A DNA stretch of 64,000 bases, taken from contig OX155963.1 in NCBI GenBank assembly GCA_944548615.1, positions 21,886,431 through 21,950,430 on the forward strand, written 5' to 3'. The stretch's first letter is position 1. Every line of letters starts with the position of its first letter. The notes beneath the pieces were generated by a model, which did not search any database, was not told the origin of the DNA, and saw only the letters and a list, made by a program, of their open reading frames with translations. The position numbers and the translations under genes were made by a program. Positions 22,540-33,164 of this stretch are shown in pieces. Origin of the DNA: Micropterix aruncella (lineage: Eukaryota > Arthropoda > Insecta > Lepidoptera > Micropterigidae).

Positions 22540-23485
22540 CCGCATTGGCTCCAATGCCACAATGCGGACGCCTGGTTCACCGACGGACCAGGAACAAATG
22601 GTCGTTTTTAGGCAGGCGTGTACGGACCTAAAACCAACCTCAGAATCAGCATCCCCTTGGACAATATGGCACGGTTTTCCAAGCCGAGGTGTTTGCCATA
22701 TTGAAATGCATAAAACTCCAAATTCGACTTGAGGTAAAAAATAGAAAAATCCTCATCTGCTCTGACAGCAGAGCAGCATTGGACGCTCTGCGTAAAGCCA
22801 CCACAGAATCTTCTGTGGTCTGGGACTGTATGAAAGAGCTCAACAAATTGGGGAAAGCAAACAAAATCAATGGACACCGGGCCATCAAGGCATACCCAGT
22901 AACGAAGAGGCCGATAGACTGGCAAAACTGGGCACACTGGAATGCCCACGGTGCCAGTTTTTGGGGTCCCCTTCGCCATAGGTAAGAAAATCGTCAGGGA
23001 ATGCTTGGAGCAGGAATATCGGGCATCCTGGAAACAGGGCCAAGGATGTCGCCAGGCAAAGGCCATGATGGAGCAACCACTTCCTAAGAAAACCAAGGCC
23101 CTACTTGACATGAGCAAGAAGAACCTTAGAACCACTGTCGGTCTCCTCCTCGGAACACGCGACCCTTAGAGCACATATATTTAACCTTGGCTTGACCGAG
23201 AGCAAGGACTACCGAATATGTGGCGAAGAACCTGAAGACATCATACACATCGTTGGTCGCTGACCAGGCCTCGCCGCTAAAAGACACAGTTTACTGGGAC
23301 GAGCCTTTCTCGAACCCAGCGATCTGCCCAACTTGATGGTCAGTGATCTGTATGCATTAGTAAGCATTACCGAGCTAGCAGACCACTGACCCAACCACAA
23401 AGTGGCTAGCTACAAAAGATCTTATAGATCCAGGTGACATCAAGAGCTGGATACAAGCCCCCCACTCCCTTTATTACTACTACAT
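22540..23485 (+). mobile_element. LINE 3' part with RNase H, R1/I-like
   Basis: Plus-strand remains in order: WFTDGPGTNG (first catalytic D), FQAEVFAILKCIKLQI (catalytic E), ICSDSRAALDALRKA (second D), then after a frameshift TPGHQGIPSNEEADRLAKLG (GH..I..NE.AD motif). A CCHC-like region RICGEEPEDIIHIVGR follows, with its last cysteine codon mutated to TGA. At least three frameshifts break it. It ends ccccccactccctttattac plus (TAC)n, as at 12333-12570. It is the 5'-truncated end of a LINE with a C-terminal RNase H domain. Confidence 0.8.
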
Positions 23486-23662
23486 ACGTAACTCGCACGT
23501 GGCGATTCTAGAATATATTGTATATTTAACTAAAAAAAACAATATTTATAGTTGCATATACATTCGGTAGAATAAATATCACAGGGTCTTGATAGAAAGC
23601 ACAATTTAAAAGTTTAATTATTTTGAAAAATGCGAATCAGGACGGAAATGTATGCTTGAGTA

Positions 23663-23830
23663 TAGTCATTTAATCATTTCGGAAAACATAGAGCGCACAC
23701 AATAATATAGCGTGTTATACACTTTTATTCAGAAAAAAAAACGGTTGTGTCATCCCAAGACATTTCCGGCAAGAAGCCAGGGACTTATTTCATTTGAATA
23801 TTCATTTCATATATAAAGTTGATGAGCAGC
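23663..23830 (+). repeat. repeat G fragment
   Basis: Starts with the right member of the direct repeat (catttcggaaaacatagagc). It continues with aaacggttgtgtcatcccaa, gacatttccggcaagaag and tcatatataaagttgatgag, matching 29645-29740 and 52085-52120. Confidence 0.6.
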
Positions 23831-24423
23831 TGGCGAAAATATCATATTAATAATCGACGCAACGCAATGAAAATTTATATTTCGAACGCGCGTCATCTCA
23901 TTCAATTTAAAAATCAAATTGCAAACGCAGGTCGCCGTGAGCCTTCGAATTCGAATTTCGAACGAGCCACGCATCGTAAGCGTCGGCGCTTTTAAGGTCC
24001 TTAATATTAAATTAATATATGGCGGATTTAAAATAGGTCTTTCCACATTTTATACTTGTAATTCACTACAGATAATAAATTTTAGATCGACCACTTTTTA
24101 CATTGCGCAAATTATCGCAGCCTGATAAATAAGGGGCGGTATAATGCGAAATCTACTTTATATTCGACACTGTCATCTTAAATACAGATTACCATTATTT
24201 TACCATACATGAGTATCTCATATAAAGAAAGTCCCGGACCACTCAGGTTAAACATATTCCTTTCATATGTTAATGTCTTGAAAGACAAATATGCCTTTGA
24301 GAAGTTTCAGCCACCCTTTCAGACGGTCTGTTTATTTAAGAGATGGGTGGCAGAAATCGCTTTAAAGTGTTATTTATTCATTTCGACCGTTTTGCTAAAT
24401 GCAGTTTTCCCTGCTATGCCACA
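23831..24423. other. unassigned sequence
   Basis: Nothing recognised. Confidence 0.4.
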
Positions 24424-24693
24424 CGGCCGGTGGCATAGTGGTTAGATCGCCTGATCTTACATTGTAAGGTTCTGGGTTCGAATTTCGGGTCACTATTTTC
24501 CGTTGGTATAAAATTAACGGAATCGGGTTTTTAATTCTGTCAATCGAATGCAATAACAAGGCGCACACATACAAAAGTTACACGCACATATACATATAAA
24601 TACTTCATAGTAGAGTTGGTTGTAAGAGATTGTCCTAAGATAATAAACCCGTCCATTGAAATATTTGACAATAAACTGAGTAAACAAACAAAG
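24424..24693 (+). repeat. tRNA-derived SINE, near full length
   Basis: A box tggcatagtggttag and B-box-like ggttctgggttcgaatttcg are spaced as in a tRNA. They are followed by the SINE body and the tail aataaactgagtaaacaaac. It is truncated internally relative to 57631-57914 only by small indels. Confidence 0.85.
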
Positions 24694-24723
24694 ACAAATC
24701 AATATATCAAAAAGACTAAAAAA

Positions 24724-25615
24724 ACACGACTTCCGTTACAGAAAATGAACTATTGTACTTATAATTATTTTTATTACGGTTTTTTTTATAATATTTTTGT
24801 GGTTTATGTATTTATCCATATGAATACATGTAGGGTAGGTGGGAGCAAGGCCCTGCAATTTTCGTTTTTTTTTTAAATTGTGGAGAATTAGAGATAGATT
24901 TTCATTCAGTTTTATATTGGAGTTTTAAATAAGGATCTTACCTATAACCCCTGAAAATATCAGGCATGTTCAATCATCAGTTGCAGAGAAATCTAATATT
25001 ATATATAAAAAACAATTGCAGGGGGTTGCCCTGAAAAATGGGGGAAAAGCCACGCACTTTCACCATTTCACACTTTCAACATGGTGTCGTCTCCAACTAT
25101 GTAAGCAAATGATATGAAGAAACTTGACACTCGAATGTGAAGCTAAACCGTTTTGGAAGCTTGGAAGGACAAGAAATATTACATCAAAACAGGAAAAACA
25201 GACATACCGCATTTTCCAGGCTCACGTGCGACCGAACTTCTTGAGGATTGGTGTGGAACTGAAAGTTGTTGAGACGGTTCAGCCACCTGGCGGCTATCGA
25301 AATAATAAAAAATTACCTCCGAAAACCCCCACCTACCCTATATTCCCGGAACGTACTCAATTAGACCTTTTATTTGACACTAAATACAATATATTTATGT
25401 TAATTTATTGACATTTCGATATTTAGACATTTAGACAACTAATTACTTGATATTTTGACAGTTAAGGTATTCTATAACACTCGGGATGACATAACGATTC
25501 TAACAATCGTCAATTCAATTCAAGCGTTTAGAAGTTATGGCGGAATAAAGGAACGGAAAGCATACATAGATGAATTCTGAACACTTTACACTTCTTTTTT
25601 GTTAGGCAGTCGTGT
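24724..25615. mobile_element. R3 element split by a TA-flanked MITE
   Basis: The left end acacgacttcc and the right end aggcagtcgtgt are the R3 termini. Interior segments match 10037-10407 in the same order, except that 24833-25338 is foreign. It abuts the SINE tail on its left. Confidence 0.75.
24833..25338. mobile_element. TA-flanked MITE (Tc1/mariner-like), nested in R3
   Basis: The ends gggtaggtggg and cccacctaccc are exact inverted repeats. TA is present on both sides (24831-24832 and 25339-25340). The uninterrupted R3 copy at 10125-10145 (gcatgtatatttccggaatg) is the matching empty site. The 506-base interior has one 95-codon frame (25124-25411) that runs past the right end, so it is probably not a gene of the element. 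Confidence 0.8.
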
Positions 25616-25800
25616 AAAAAGAGTACGATATTAGGAGCATTTATTAATGCATTATTCTAATATATTTTTTATAATGAAATGAACTAAAAAATAATTGTAG
25701 AGTAACATAATACTTACTTTTCTGTGTATTTATATCACTATTTATTACGTTATTTGGTACTCGTTAAGAATATCATGTATAATAAACAGGTGAGTGTTTT
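25616..25800. repeat. extension shared with 21845-22030
   Basis: agtacgatattaggagcatt, ttgtagagtaacataatac and aataaacaggtgagt recur beside the other R3 copy, so this is part of a longer composite repeat. Confidence 0.65.
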
Positions 25801-26158
25801 CTTTCAGCATCGGAAACTCAGTTTTTAATTGCATGAATCGAGACACAAGTTATAAAGTACCAAGAGGATTGGTTTTCACAAATAAGGGTCGCATGTATAA
25901 TTTATCACTGCGATTTATAATTAATTAGTTTAATGCACTTGTTTCTTTTATATTCTTTGACGATATACTGTTACACCCATCTCACACGGGGAGAAAAAAA
26001 AAGAAGAAAAGAAAGAAGAAAATAGTTTGTTATTTCGTTGCGCGCAAAGAAGAGTAGGTACTTTAAGTAGCGCGCAAAGAAGAGAGCAGTAACTGAGTAG
26101 CGTTAGCGGCTTTGTGAAATTGCTTTAAAAATGTGTATACCAACAGTTGCATTTGTAA
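25801..26158. other. unassigned sequence
   Basis: Contains a purine-rich tract near 25990-26025 and a short direct repeat (cgcgcaaagaagag) at 26040-26085. No gene seen. Confidence 0.45.
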
Positions 26159-26232
26159 ATGGTCGACAACGGGCGAACCCGTCGCCCCAGGAAGTTTTAA
26201 CGATAGTGATCGTTATACCTCCCGGGAGGTGA
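26159..26232 (-). repeat. family A copy A9, 3' terminal 75 bases only
   Basis: ggtcgacaacgggcgaaccc, gtcgccccaggaagttttaa and cgatagtgatcgttatacct match the family A 3' end in antisense orientation. A severely 5'-truncated insertion. Confidence 0.65.
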
Positions 26233-27289
26233 GAAACTGAGCCGAAACTAAAGAACATCGATTTGTATATGCTATAACTGCACGCGATATTAATACCGAA
26301 CGCTATGAACAAAAACCACGCGGCGTAGCAATTGCGACGTAGGGCAACTGCCCATAGGTACATGATGCCACAATTTATATTTCTCTTGACGCATTAGTAT
26401 GCTGCGTGCTTCTGTTCTTTGTTTCGCGTGCCGTTCAGTCTAATATTTCGATACATACGAAGCAATACATATATTTCGAAAAGTATTCGTACTTAGGCAC
26501 ATGAAAATCGATACTAAGTCATTAAATACTTGTATCACCAAATTATGTCCTACTCAATTTTTCTTTTTCCCTCCTCCACCTCTCCGAAATAATATTAGGT
26601 TTGTAATTGTTGAGGCCCACTAAAGGGTAAGAGGTAGAAAGAGGGAGAGAAGGGAGAGAAAGAGAACCGGAGAGAACGAAATGGGGACCTATCAGAAAAT
26701 CGGAAAAAAATAGTTCATCGCCAATATATCGGATGACACTTTGCAAATACTCCGGACACTTCAGTGTTCACCCCCCCCCCCCCCCCCTCACTTCACCCCC
26801 AAGATGATTTTGATGATTTCTCCTATTTACGGAGAACCTGATCAGTATAATCGAAGGTGACATACTCGTACATACTACAAACGGATAGACAACGAAGTCA
26901 ATAGGGCCCCGTTTGTATGCTTTAGTAAGGAACCCTAAAAGTCGTTATGATGTATTTTTATAAAACCCATAATAATTAATATGAGAGTAAAATAAACAAC
27001 ATTTTCAGCTGGCTTTTAAATATCCATACATGAATACAAACATCTTTACTTATATTCAAATTTCTGGCGAGACTGGAGATTATTAATCATACAAAATGTG
27101 GAGCTTTTGGAGCTGTAGACGTGTAACAAATTACACTATGATAATAATTAAAAGTTCGCTCCAACCCAACTTGAGCGCCCCTATTTATCTGAAATACCGA
27201 GTTTAGTATTACTTTTAAGTTGCCTTTTAAAAAAACACCTAGAAATAATTATGAGTGATTTAATAAAATCTCTGTTGCCATGTTAAACG
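26233..27289. other. unassigned sequence
   Basis: Contains an AG-rich tract at 26630-26690 and 17 consecutive C at 26771-26787. No gene recognised. Confidence 0.45.
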
Positions 27290-27947
27290 TATAAATTTAC
27301 TCAATCAGACCTTTCATTTGATAATGAACACGATATATTTTTTTATAATTCTTTGATATTTAGATAATTATTTATTTGACATTTGGACAGTTTAGGTACC
27401 CTATGGCACCGAATGACATAACGATGCTAACGATACCACACTTCTACATCGGTTCAAGCGTTTAGAAGTTATGGTGAAATAAAGAACCGGAAAACATACA
27501 TACATGAACCTTGAACGCATTACACTCATTTTAACACGCTTTTATTAGGTCGACCTGTATGTAACTATGTAATGGAATCTAAGGTAACTAATTTAACCAT
27601 CTTCCAAGGACCGTAGCGTCATGAAAATTGGCAGCTGTATGTAGTTCTGATGACAATACAATAATATGGAACTGTCGAACTGATCTGATGATGGAGTCGG
27701 AAGATATGAACTGGAACTTCATGATGGAACATCATATCATAGCTGTTTGGACTTGTTAGAAAAGTCTTGGAATGAACTTTGACCACGATTAGGTTTCAAG
27801 GTCTGATGATGAAGCCGGAAGATAGGCACTGGCATTCCATGATGGAATATCGTATCATAGCCGTGTGTATGTGAATATCGTATCATAGCCCAAAAGCGTG
27901 TTTTTAGTGTTTTTTTAAACTATTAATTTTTTGTTGGGAAGTCGTGT
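27290..27947. mobile_element. R3 element split by repeat D
   Basis: 27290-27530 and 27927-27947 together form the right two-thirds of R3 (cattacactcatttt joins ttttgttgggaagtcgtgt). Repeat D lies between them. The left terminus is not identifiable. Confidence 0.7.
27531..27926 (+). mobile_element. repeat D, copy 2, nested in R3
   Basis: Matches 18143-18480 in reverse complement. It begins ttaacacgcttttattaggt and ends with aaaagcgtgtttttag plus ttaaactattaa. An internal segment (gaatatcgtatcatagcc) is duplicated near its right end. Confidence 0.75.
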
Positions 27948-28099
27948 GATAAATGAACTATTCTTCGAAAAAAAAACTGTGTTTAATCATTAATACATAC
28001 TGGATTTTTACCGAGTACAAATACGTAATTTCATAATTTTCCAAAATGTCAGAATGGAATAAATTCGTAAGGACCAAATACGGTCACTAAAACATTGCT

Positions 28100-28250
28100 A
28101 ATATTTTGTGGAGTCTAATAATTAAACATTTTAGGTAATTTATTTTGCTAAATTAATATTCCAAAAAATAAATCCTGGCCTTACAGGATTTATTTCTGGC
28201 GGCCGCGAAGAAGACGAACGAAACAAACTGTCAAATTATGACTGTCATAA
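28100..28250 (+). repeat. repeat I, copy 1, with hairpin
   Basis: ctaataattaaacattttag, tttattttgctaaattaata and ctggcggccgcgaagaag match the reverse complement of 38540-38670. It also has an exact 12-bp inverted repeat, aaataaatcctg (28166-28177) and caggatttattt (28184-28195). Confidence 0.65.
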
Positions 28251-28259
28251 AAGAGATAA

Positions 28260-29110
28260 AGAGATAAAAAGTATTTATTTACAATACAACCATAACAATT
28301 GTGTAGGAATGACATTAATTAATCTTAAACTAGATACTCAATTTAGCCAAGAGATGATAATACAATATATAACTTTAAACTTACCAATTTACAAAAACAA
28401 AGACTATATCATAACAGTTTACAACAAAACAATTGACAATAAATAGTATGTATTAGATTAAATGGGTAGATACTATGCTATGTATTTTCAAAATATTTTT
28501 AGAAGTCGTTATGAGCATACATGTTGATTTTAAGCAGCAGACTCGAATGGATCTCTTGAAAATATCGATGTTTTAATCGCTTTTAATCTTTCAGGCGATA
28601 TATTGAAAAGTTTGATGCCTAAGTATCGACTAGTTGCCTGGAACTTGGCAGTACGGTTGGAGATACTGGGTTTTATTCCTGGTGTCATGCCGATGTACAT
28701 CCTCGTGGGATATGGCCGAGATCTTATTGCAATAAAATTCGCAAAGAGCTTCTTGAGCAAAAATCGCATATACGGTCAATATCCCTAGTTTTTGGAAGTG
28801 TTCATGCCGTGGACCAATGCCTACTATCGCACGTATGGCTCTTTTCTGCTGAGTGAATACACTGTTGATGTGCGCTGCATTACCAGCATAAAAGAATACC
28901 ATAGCGCAGGTGTGACTCAACTAGCGCGTAATAGGCCGAAGTAATAACTTCAGTTCTCTCCATGCAACTTCTGATGCGTAATAGAGCATAGCAGACTGAC
29001 GAAAGTTTTGACTTAACATGCTCTATATGTAGATTCCATAACACAACAAACAAGTAACATGGCAATTTATATCGAAGACACTGCTTTCTCCTTATACGAG
29101 AGCAATGGGT
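28260..29110 (-). mobile_element. 5'-truncated LINE, Jockey/CR1-like
   Basis: Minus-strand remains in order: VKSKLSSVCYALLRIRS and YYALVESHLRYGILL, then after a frameshift INSVFTQQKRAIRAIVGIGP, LGILTVYAIFAQEAL and HDTRNKTQYLQPYCQ, then after another frameshift YLGIKLFNISPERLKAIKTS. S..YAL...R, YYAL..SHLRYGI..WG and QK...R.I.G are the conserved region following the reverse transcriptase palm in Jockey and related LINEs. The 3' side at about 28260-28500 is AT-rich untranslated sequence. At least two frameshifts make it a pseudogene. Confidence 0.8.
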
Positions 29111-29116
29111 CGTCGC

Positions 29117-29245
29117 ACGTACCTTATTACACTCAGGATGACATAGCGATACAATACTACGCACTTTTAAATCGGATCAAGCATTTAGAAGTTACGGTAA
29201 AATAAAAAAAAACACATTACACTTCTTTTTAGTGGCCAGTCGTGC
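29117..29245. repeat. R3 3' fragment
   Basis: ttacactcaggatgacatag, ttagaagttacggtaaaata and agtggccagtcgtgcaaaaa match the R3 right end. Confidence 0.65.
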
Positions 29246-29370
29246 AAAAATACGTCCAGCCACCAACTGGATAATATAGCTCAAAAAATCATCCAAATCA
29301 ATGGTAGGATTGTTAATTGAGTAAGGCGGGAAAACCAACGTCAACCTTTTTGCTCGATCCGTGTAAGATT

Positions 29371-29600
29371 GTTTATTTCTACCCTTTATTGCGAAATTTC
29401 ACAATGGGCGGGTTTATTGTCATATGACAATTTCTAACAACCAACCCTACTGTTAGACGTGTTATTGCATTCGATCGACAGAATTGAAAATGCAATTCCG
29501 TTAATTAGATCCCAACGGAAAATGGTGACCCAGTCGGGAATCGAACCCGGGACTTTACAACGTCAGATCAGGCGACCTAACCACTATGCCACCGGGCTGT
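29371..29600 (-). repeat. tRNA-derived SINE, near full length
   Basis: On the minus strand: A box tggcatagtggttaggtc, B box gtcccgggttcgattcccg, the body (aattgcattttcaattctgt) and the tail side (tgacaataaacccgcccatt). It is among the best preserved heads in the window. Confidence 0.85.
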
Positions 29601-29988
29601 GTATCTGAGGTATCTGAGGTGTTCGCCTGAACAGTAATTAAACAATCGGTTGTGTCACTCTTACTTTACCGGCAAGTAGGCACGGACTGATTTCATCCCA
29701 AAATTAATGTCATATATAAAATCGATAAGAACCCGGTCGGGTTCCATTGCGACGCCGCCGGCGGCGCGGTTCATTTCTCGGCTAAGGGCGAGTTTGGGCA
29801 AAGCCCCAACAGATGGCTTTAATATTTTATTAACGTGTATAGCGAAATTTAAATAATATTAGTATAGCTTTTTTATGAGATAATACAACCAAAATTTTAC
29901 ATTGTGATTTCGGCCCAACAAGGCATGAATTATTAATTAAAATGTATGGCGGAATTTAAATATTATTAGTGTAGCTTGTATAAGAGAT

Positions 29989-31921
29989 TTTTTTATTTTT
30001 TATTTGTTGAGTGGGGCTTTTCTAAGGTCTTTATGAGCCTTGTAGCACTGCGGCCATTGCTGATCTATTGTGCTCGCCACCTACTATAGTTCTGCGCTAA
30101 GCCTCGTGTCCTTTAAGAACCGCAGCAGGCTTCTGGCGCCAGATTGTTTTACCTCCTCAGGTTGGAGGTAGTGACCACCCAGGTGGGTGTATCTTTTACG
30201 CATCAGCGGGCCACACTCGCACATGAGGTGCTGGGGAGTTTCCTCTGCCCCTTGGCAGAACCTGCACATTTTTGTGTCTTTGAGCTTGAGGTTGAACATG
30301 TGTTTGTTCAGGCCACAATGCCCCGTGAGCGCCCTTACCAGTATGCGTAGATTGTTCCTATTTAGCGATAGGGCCTCACGGGCCGTCTTACGGTCGTAAG
30401 GCTTAATAAGCGCTTTGGAATGATTCAACCCTGGCGTGTTGTTCCAGTGGTTGACGGATTGTTCTAAACACATTTGTTTGAGCATTAGGTTTGCAAGGCT
30501 TTTTGGTACGCCACAGCAAGGTTCAGGGCCGTATAACGTTCCCTTTGCTCCCGTCCTAGCAAGTTCGTCGGCTTTTTCATTTCCCTCGATTCCTGCATGG
30601 CCGGGAACCCATCTTAGAATTACCCTGTTCTTTTCGCCCAGGGAATTCAGTAGTGATATGCAGTTTTGCACTAGCTTCGAAATAATGGTATTCGAGGCTA
30701 GTGCCATAAGAGCTGCTTTGCTATCCGAGTGGATATAGATACGGTGGTTGGCGTAGTCCTTTTGGAGGTTGATATCCGCACATTCAATAATGGCTAGACC
30801 TCCGCTTGGAATATGGAGGCGTATTCTCCCAAGTTTACACTTCTTTCGAAGTTTGGTCGCTCTCCATATATACCACAGCCTACGTCAAGTCCCGATTTGG
30901 ACCCATCAGTATACCATTTAAGGCTACCGGCCTCCCATTGCAGTTGGCTTTTTAGCCAGTCGTCTCTGGGCGGCAGTTCCACTGTAAAAAGTTTTCCAAA
31001 GTTTAGGAGTGGGAGCATGGTGTCTGATACAATGTTGAGGGTTGGATTTTCACTGAGTCAAGAACTGATCTTAGTGCTTGTGAGATCCAGTTTACCTTCT
31101 CTCGGGCAGATAGCCTGTACATGCTGGCTTTCGCCACCTGTTGCAAATGAATGTGTAGGGGCGGTAAGTTCAGCAGTGCATCTAGAGCTGCTCCAAGAGT
31201 GGAGGACATTGCGCCAGTTGTCATGAGGCACGCCGTCCTTTGGATATTGTTTAGTTTGGTAATCACAGTTTTCTGGTTGGCTTTGTTGCACCATAACACC
31301 GAGGCGTACGAGATTATGGGCCTCACAATGGCAGTGTATAGCCAGTGGAGATCTTGGGGTTAAGGCCCCAGTTTTTCCCCGCCAGTCTTCTGCTTATACC
31401 CAAAGCACTTTTAGCTTTTTGAATTGTTTTATCTAGGTGGCTGTTCCAGGTGAGTCTCTGGTCGAGCGTGACTCCCAGATACTTTACTTCCTTGGCGAAA
31501 GGAATCTGCCTGTGGTTTAAGATTGGCATTTTAAGTCCACCTAGTTGACGTTTGTTGGTAAATGGCACGAGGACGGTCTTATCGGCGTTGACCGATAATT
31601 CGTTCTCTCTGCACCAATTGCTAACGATTGTTAACGCTTTTTGAATTATGTGTGAGATCGTGTTTTGGCAGAAGCCCCGGACAATGACTACTAGGTCATC
31701 AGCATAGCCCTGTGTGTCTATCCTGGCCTCTGCCATCCTATGCAGGAGTTGATCTATTGCAAGAGTCCATAGTAGGGGCGAGAGTACGCCTCCCTGCGGG
31801 CAGCCTCTTGTAGTGGTGACTTCAAGGTTTGTTCCGTGAAGAGCTACCTTGGCCGTGCGGTTTGAGAGCATCGCTTTCACCCATCTGGTTGTGGTGTTGT
31901 CAACTTGTTTTGACTCTAGCT
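29989..31921 (-). mobile_element. LINE with RT and RNase H, 1.9 kb insertion
   Basis: Minus-strand insertion into repeat G. The target duplication is gtagcttgtataagagat (29971-29988) and gtagctgtataagagat (31922-31938), with one indel. The 3' end on the left is A/T-rich (ataaaaaataaaaaaa on the minus strand), so it has an A-rich tail. It is 5'-truncated inside the reverse transcriptase. The domain order RT, RNase H, CCHC fits RNase H-bearing insect LINEs of the R1/LOA/I group. Three frameshifts disable it. Confidence 0.85.
30084..31018 (-). pseudogene. RNase H and CCHC fragment of LINE
   Basis: After a second frameshift near 31015 the frame gives LKWYTDGSKSG (catalytic D) and SIFQAEV (catalytic E). 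A third frameshift near 30800 leads to YIHSDSKAALMALAS (D) and WVPGHAGIEGNEKADELA (the GH..I..NE.AD box with the last D). All four acidic positions are visible but lie in different frames. A zinc knuckle-like CRFCQGAEETPQHLMCEC is close to the C-terminus, which ends at a stop at 30084. RNase H would degrade the RNA strand of the cDNA hybrid. Confidence 0.85.
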
Positions 31922-31924
31922 GTA
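31003..31924 (-). pseudogene. reverse transcriptase fragment of LINE
   Basis: The frame enters with TRWVKAMLSNRTAKVALHG and then has GCPQGGVLSPLLWTLAIDQL (fingers/palm) and QGYADDLVVIV, whose YADD box supplies the two catalytic aspartates. FAKEVKYLGVTLDQRLTW (thumb side) follows. A frameshift near 31345 moves the reading into VRPIISYASVLWCNKANQKT. The N-terminal endonuclease and the first RT motifs are absent because of 5' truncation. It would have copied the element RNA at a nicked target; it cannot do so as it stands. Confidence 0.85.
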
Positions 31925-32455
31925 GCTGTATAAGAGATATTCCAACCTATATTGTGATTTCGGTCCAACAAGGCATCTGTGTGCCAAATTTCAAGTCTTT
32001 AAGTTCAATATTTCGAGATTGATATATTTCTAGTGCGCATTCGCAGTGCAGACCGATTTCAACCACAATGGAATTGGAGCTCTCGTCATAACCAAATAAT
32101 ACCTGGATACCACATTTCAGCTCAATCAAATTAGGCGTTTATGCGCTATCGTAGAATACACAAGACACACAGACAGACAGTCTTCCATCTGGAATTGGTC
32201 TCAAGGGGACTTAAAACGGATATTTCCGTCGTCATCTCGAAAAAAAATTTGTGCGACCACAATACTTCCCCACGCTTACCGTTGTTGGGCCGGGCAAGTA
32301 AAAGACGGTCCCATAAACCATCTGACTTGTTTTGTTCGCGACACACATACTATATATTTTATGACCCTCGGTGCTCGGATAGCCGTGCTTATGACACATA
32401 CATATATGTTACATTCAGCGCACAACGTGTTAATATAATCCATATTTTAACACAA

Positions 32456-33114
32456 CTAGGGTTGTCGACTACAGCGGGCGAACCCGTCACCTCAGGAAGT
32501 TTTAACGATTATTCGTTCTATCTCCCTGGAGCGAGCGCAGAAGACTTGGACAAAACCGTCTAGCTCCGCCACAAACCCGTAAGAGGCCAACGCCTTAACC
32601 GCGAGATACCCAGGAGTGTTACCCAGCGGGCTTACACTCACGCCCTTACTTCCAATTGCGACCAGATTACTCCAGTCTCTCGATTGGTTACGAGTTCGAG
32701 GTCTCTCCCTAACGAAGCGGTGAAACGGTGTATACCGAATCTGTCGCGGACCACGGCATCCTTTGCCCGGCTATTCACCCAGGATCGGGTAGCCGATGGT
32801 CGTTTCAAGATCAGTCACCGTAAGGTCCGCAACCACCCCCGCTCTATAGGAAACAGTACTGCTTCCAGACTCCCCCGACTGTTAGTCAGAGTGCGCAATC
32901 GATTGGCTTATGCCGATCGGTGCGCAGACCGTCCAGGAGCGCCAGAAGGTTGATTCCCAGGGGAAACTAACCATAAGGCCAGAGTCCTACCCAGGCTCGC
33001 ACTTCATGCGTGGAGGCCGTCGGATAGGTGTTGACCCGTGAGTGTGACCAACCCTGAACAGAATGGTCTTCGTGGTCTTCGTGGCCAACTCAGCAAGGGC
33101 CCACTAACTCCCAC
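32456..33114 (-). mobile_element. family A copy A5, full length
   Basis: The 659-base element is antisense: its 3' end is ctagggttgtcgactacagc on the left and its 5' end cccactaactcccac on the right. An exact 12-base duplication, attttaacacaa, flanks it (32444-32455 and 33115-33126). A small local duplication, cgtggtcttcgtggcc, occurs near 33070-33085. Confidence 0.9.
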
Positions 33115-33164
33115 ATTTTAACACAATACAATGAACTATTCCAGTAGATAGATTCCCACACTTG

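Larger units (their letters stand above)
29640..32350 (+). repeat. repeat G copy split by a LINE
   Basis: The left part is 29640-29988 (aatcggttgtgtcactctta, ctcggctaagggcgag, aacagatggctttaatattt). The right part starts at 31922 (tgtgatttcggtccaacaag, atttcgagattgatatattt, gacacacagacagacagtct). It continues the same repeat seen intact at 52440-52720. A partial internal duplication occurs at 29870-29975 (tgtgatttcggcccaacaag). Confidence 0.65.

Noticed and set aside
22465..23717. 55-base direct repeats as LTRs
   Set aside because: Too short and diverged, and the DNA between them is a LINE fragment with its own 3' tail.
25124..25411. 95-codon ORF as the transposase of the TA-flanked MITE
   Set aside because: It runs past the element's right end into R3, and shows no DDE/D motif.
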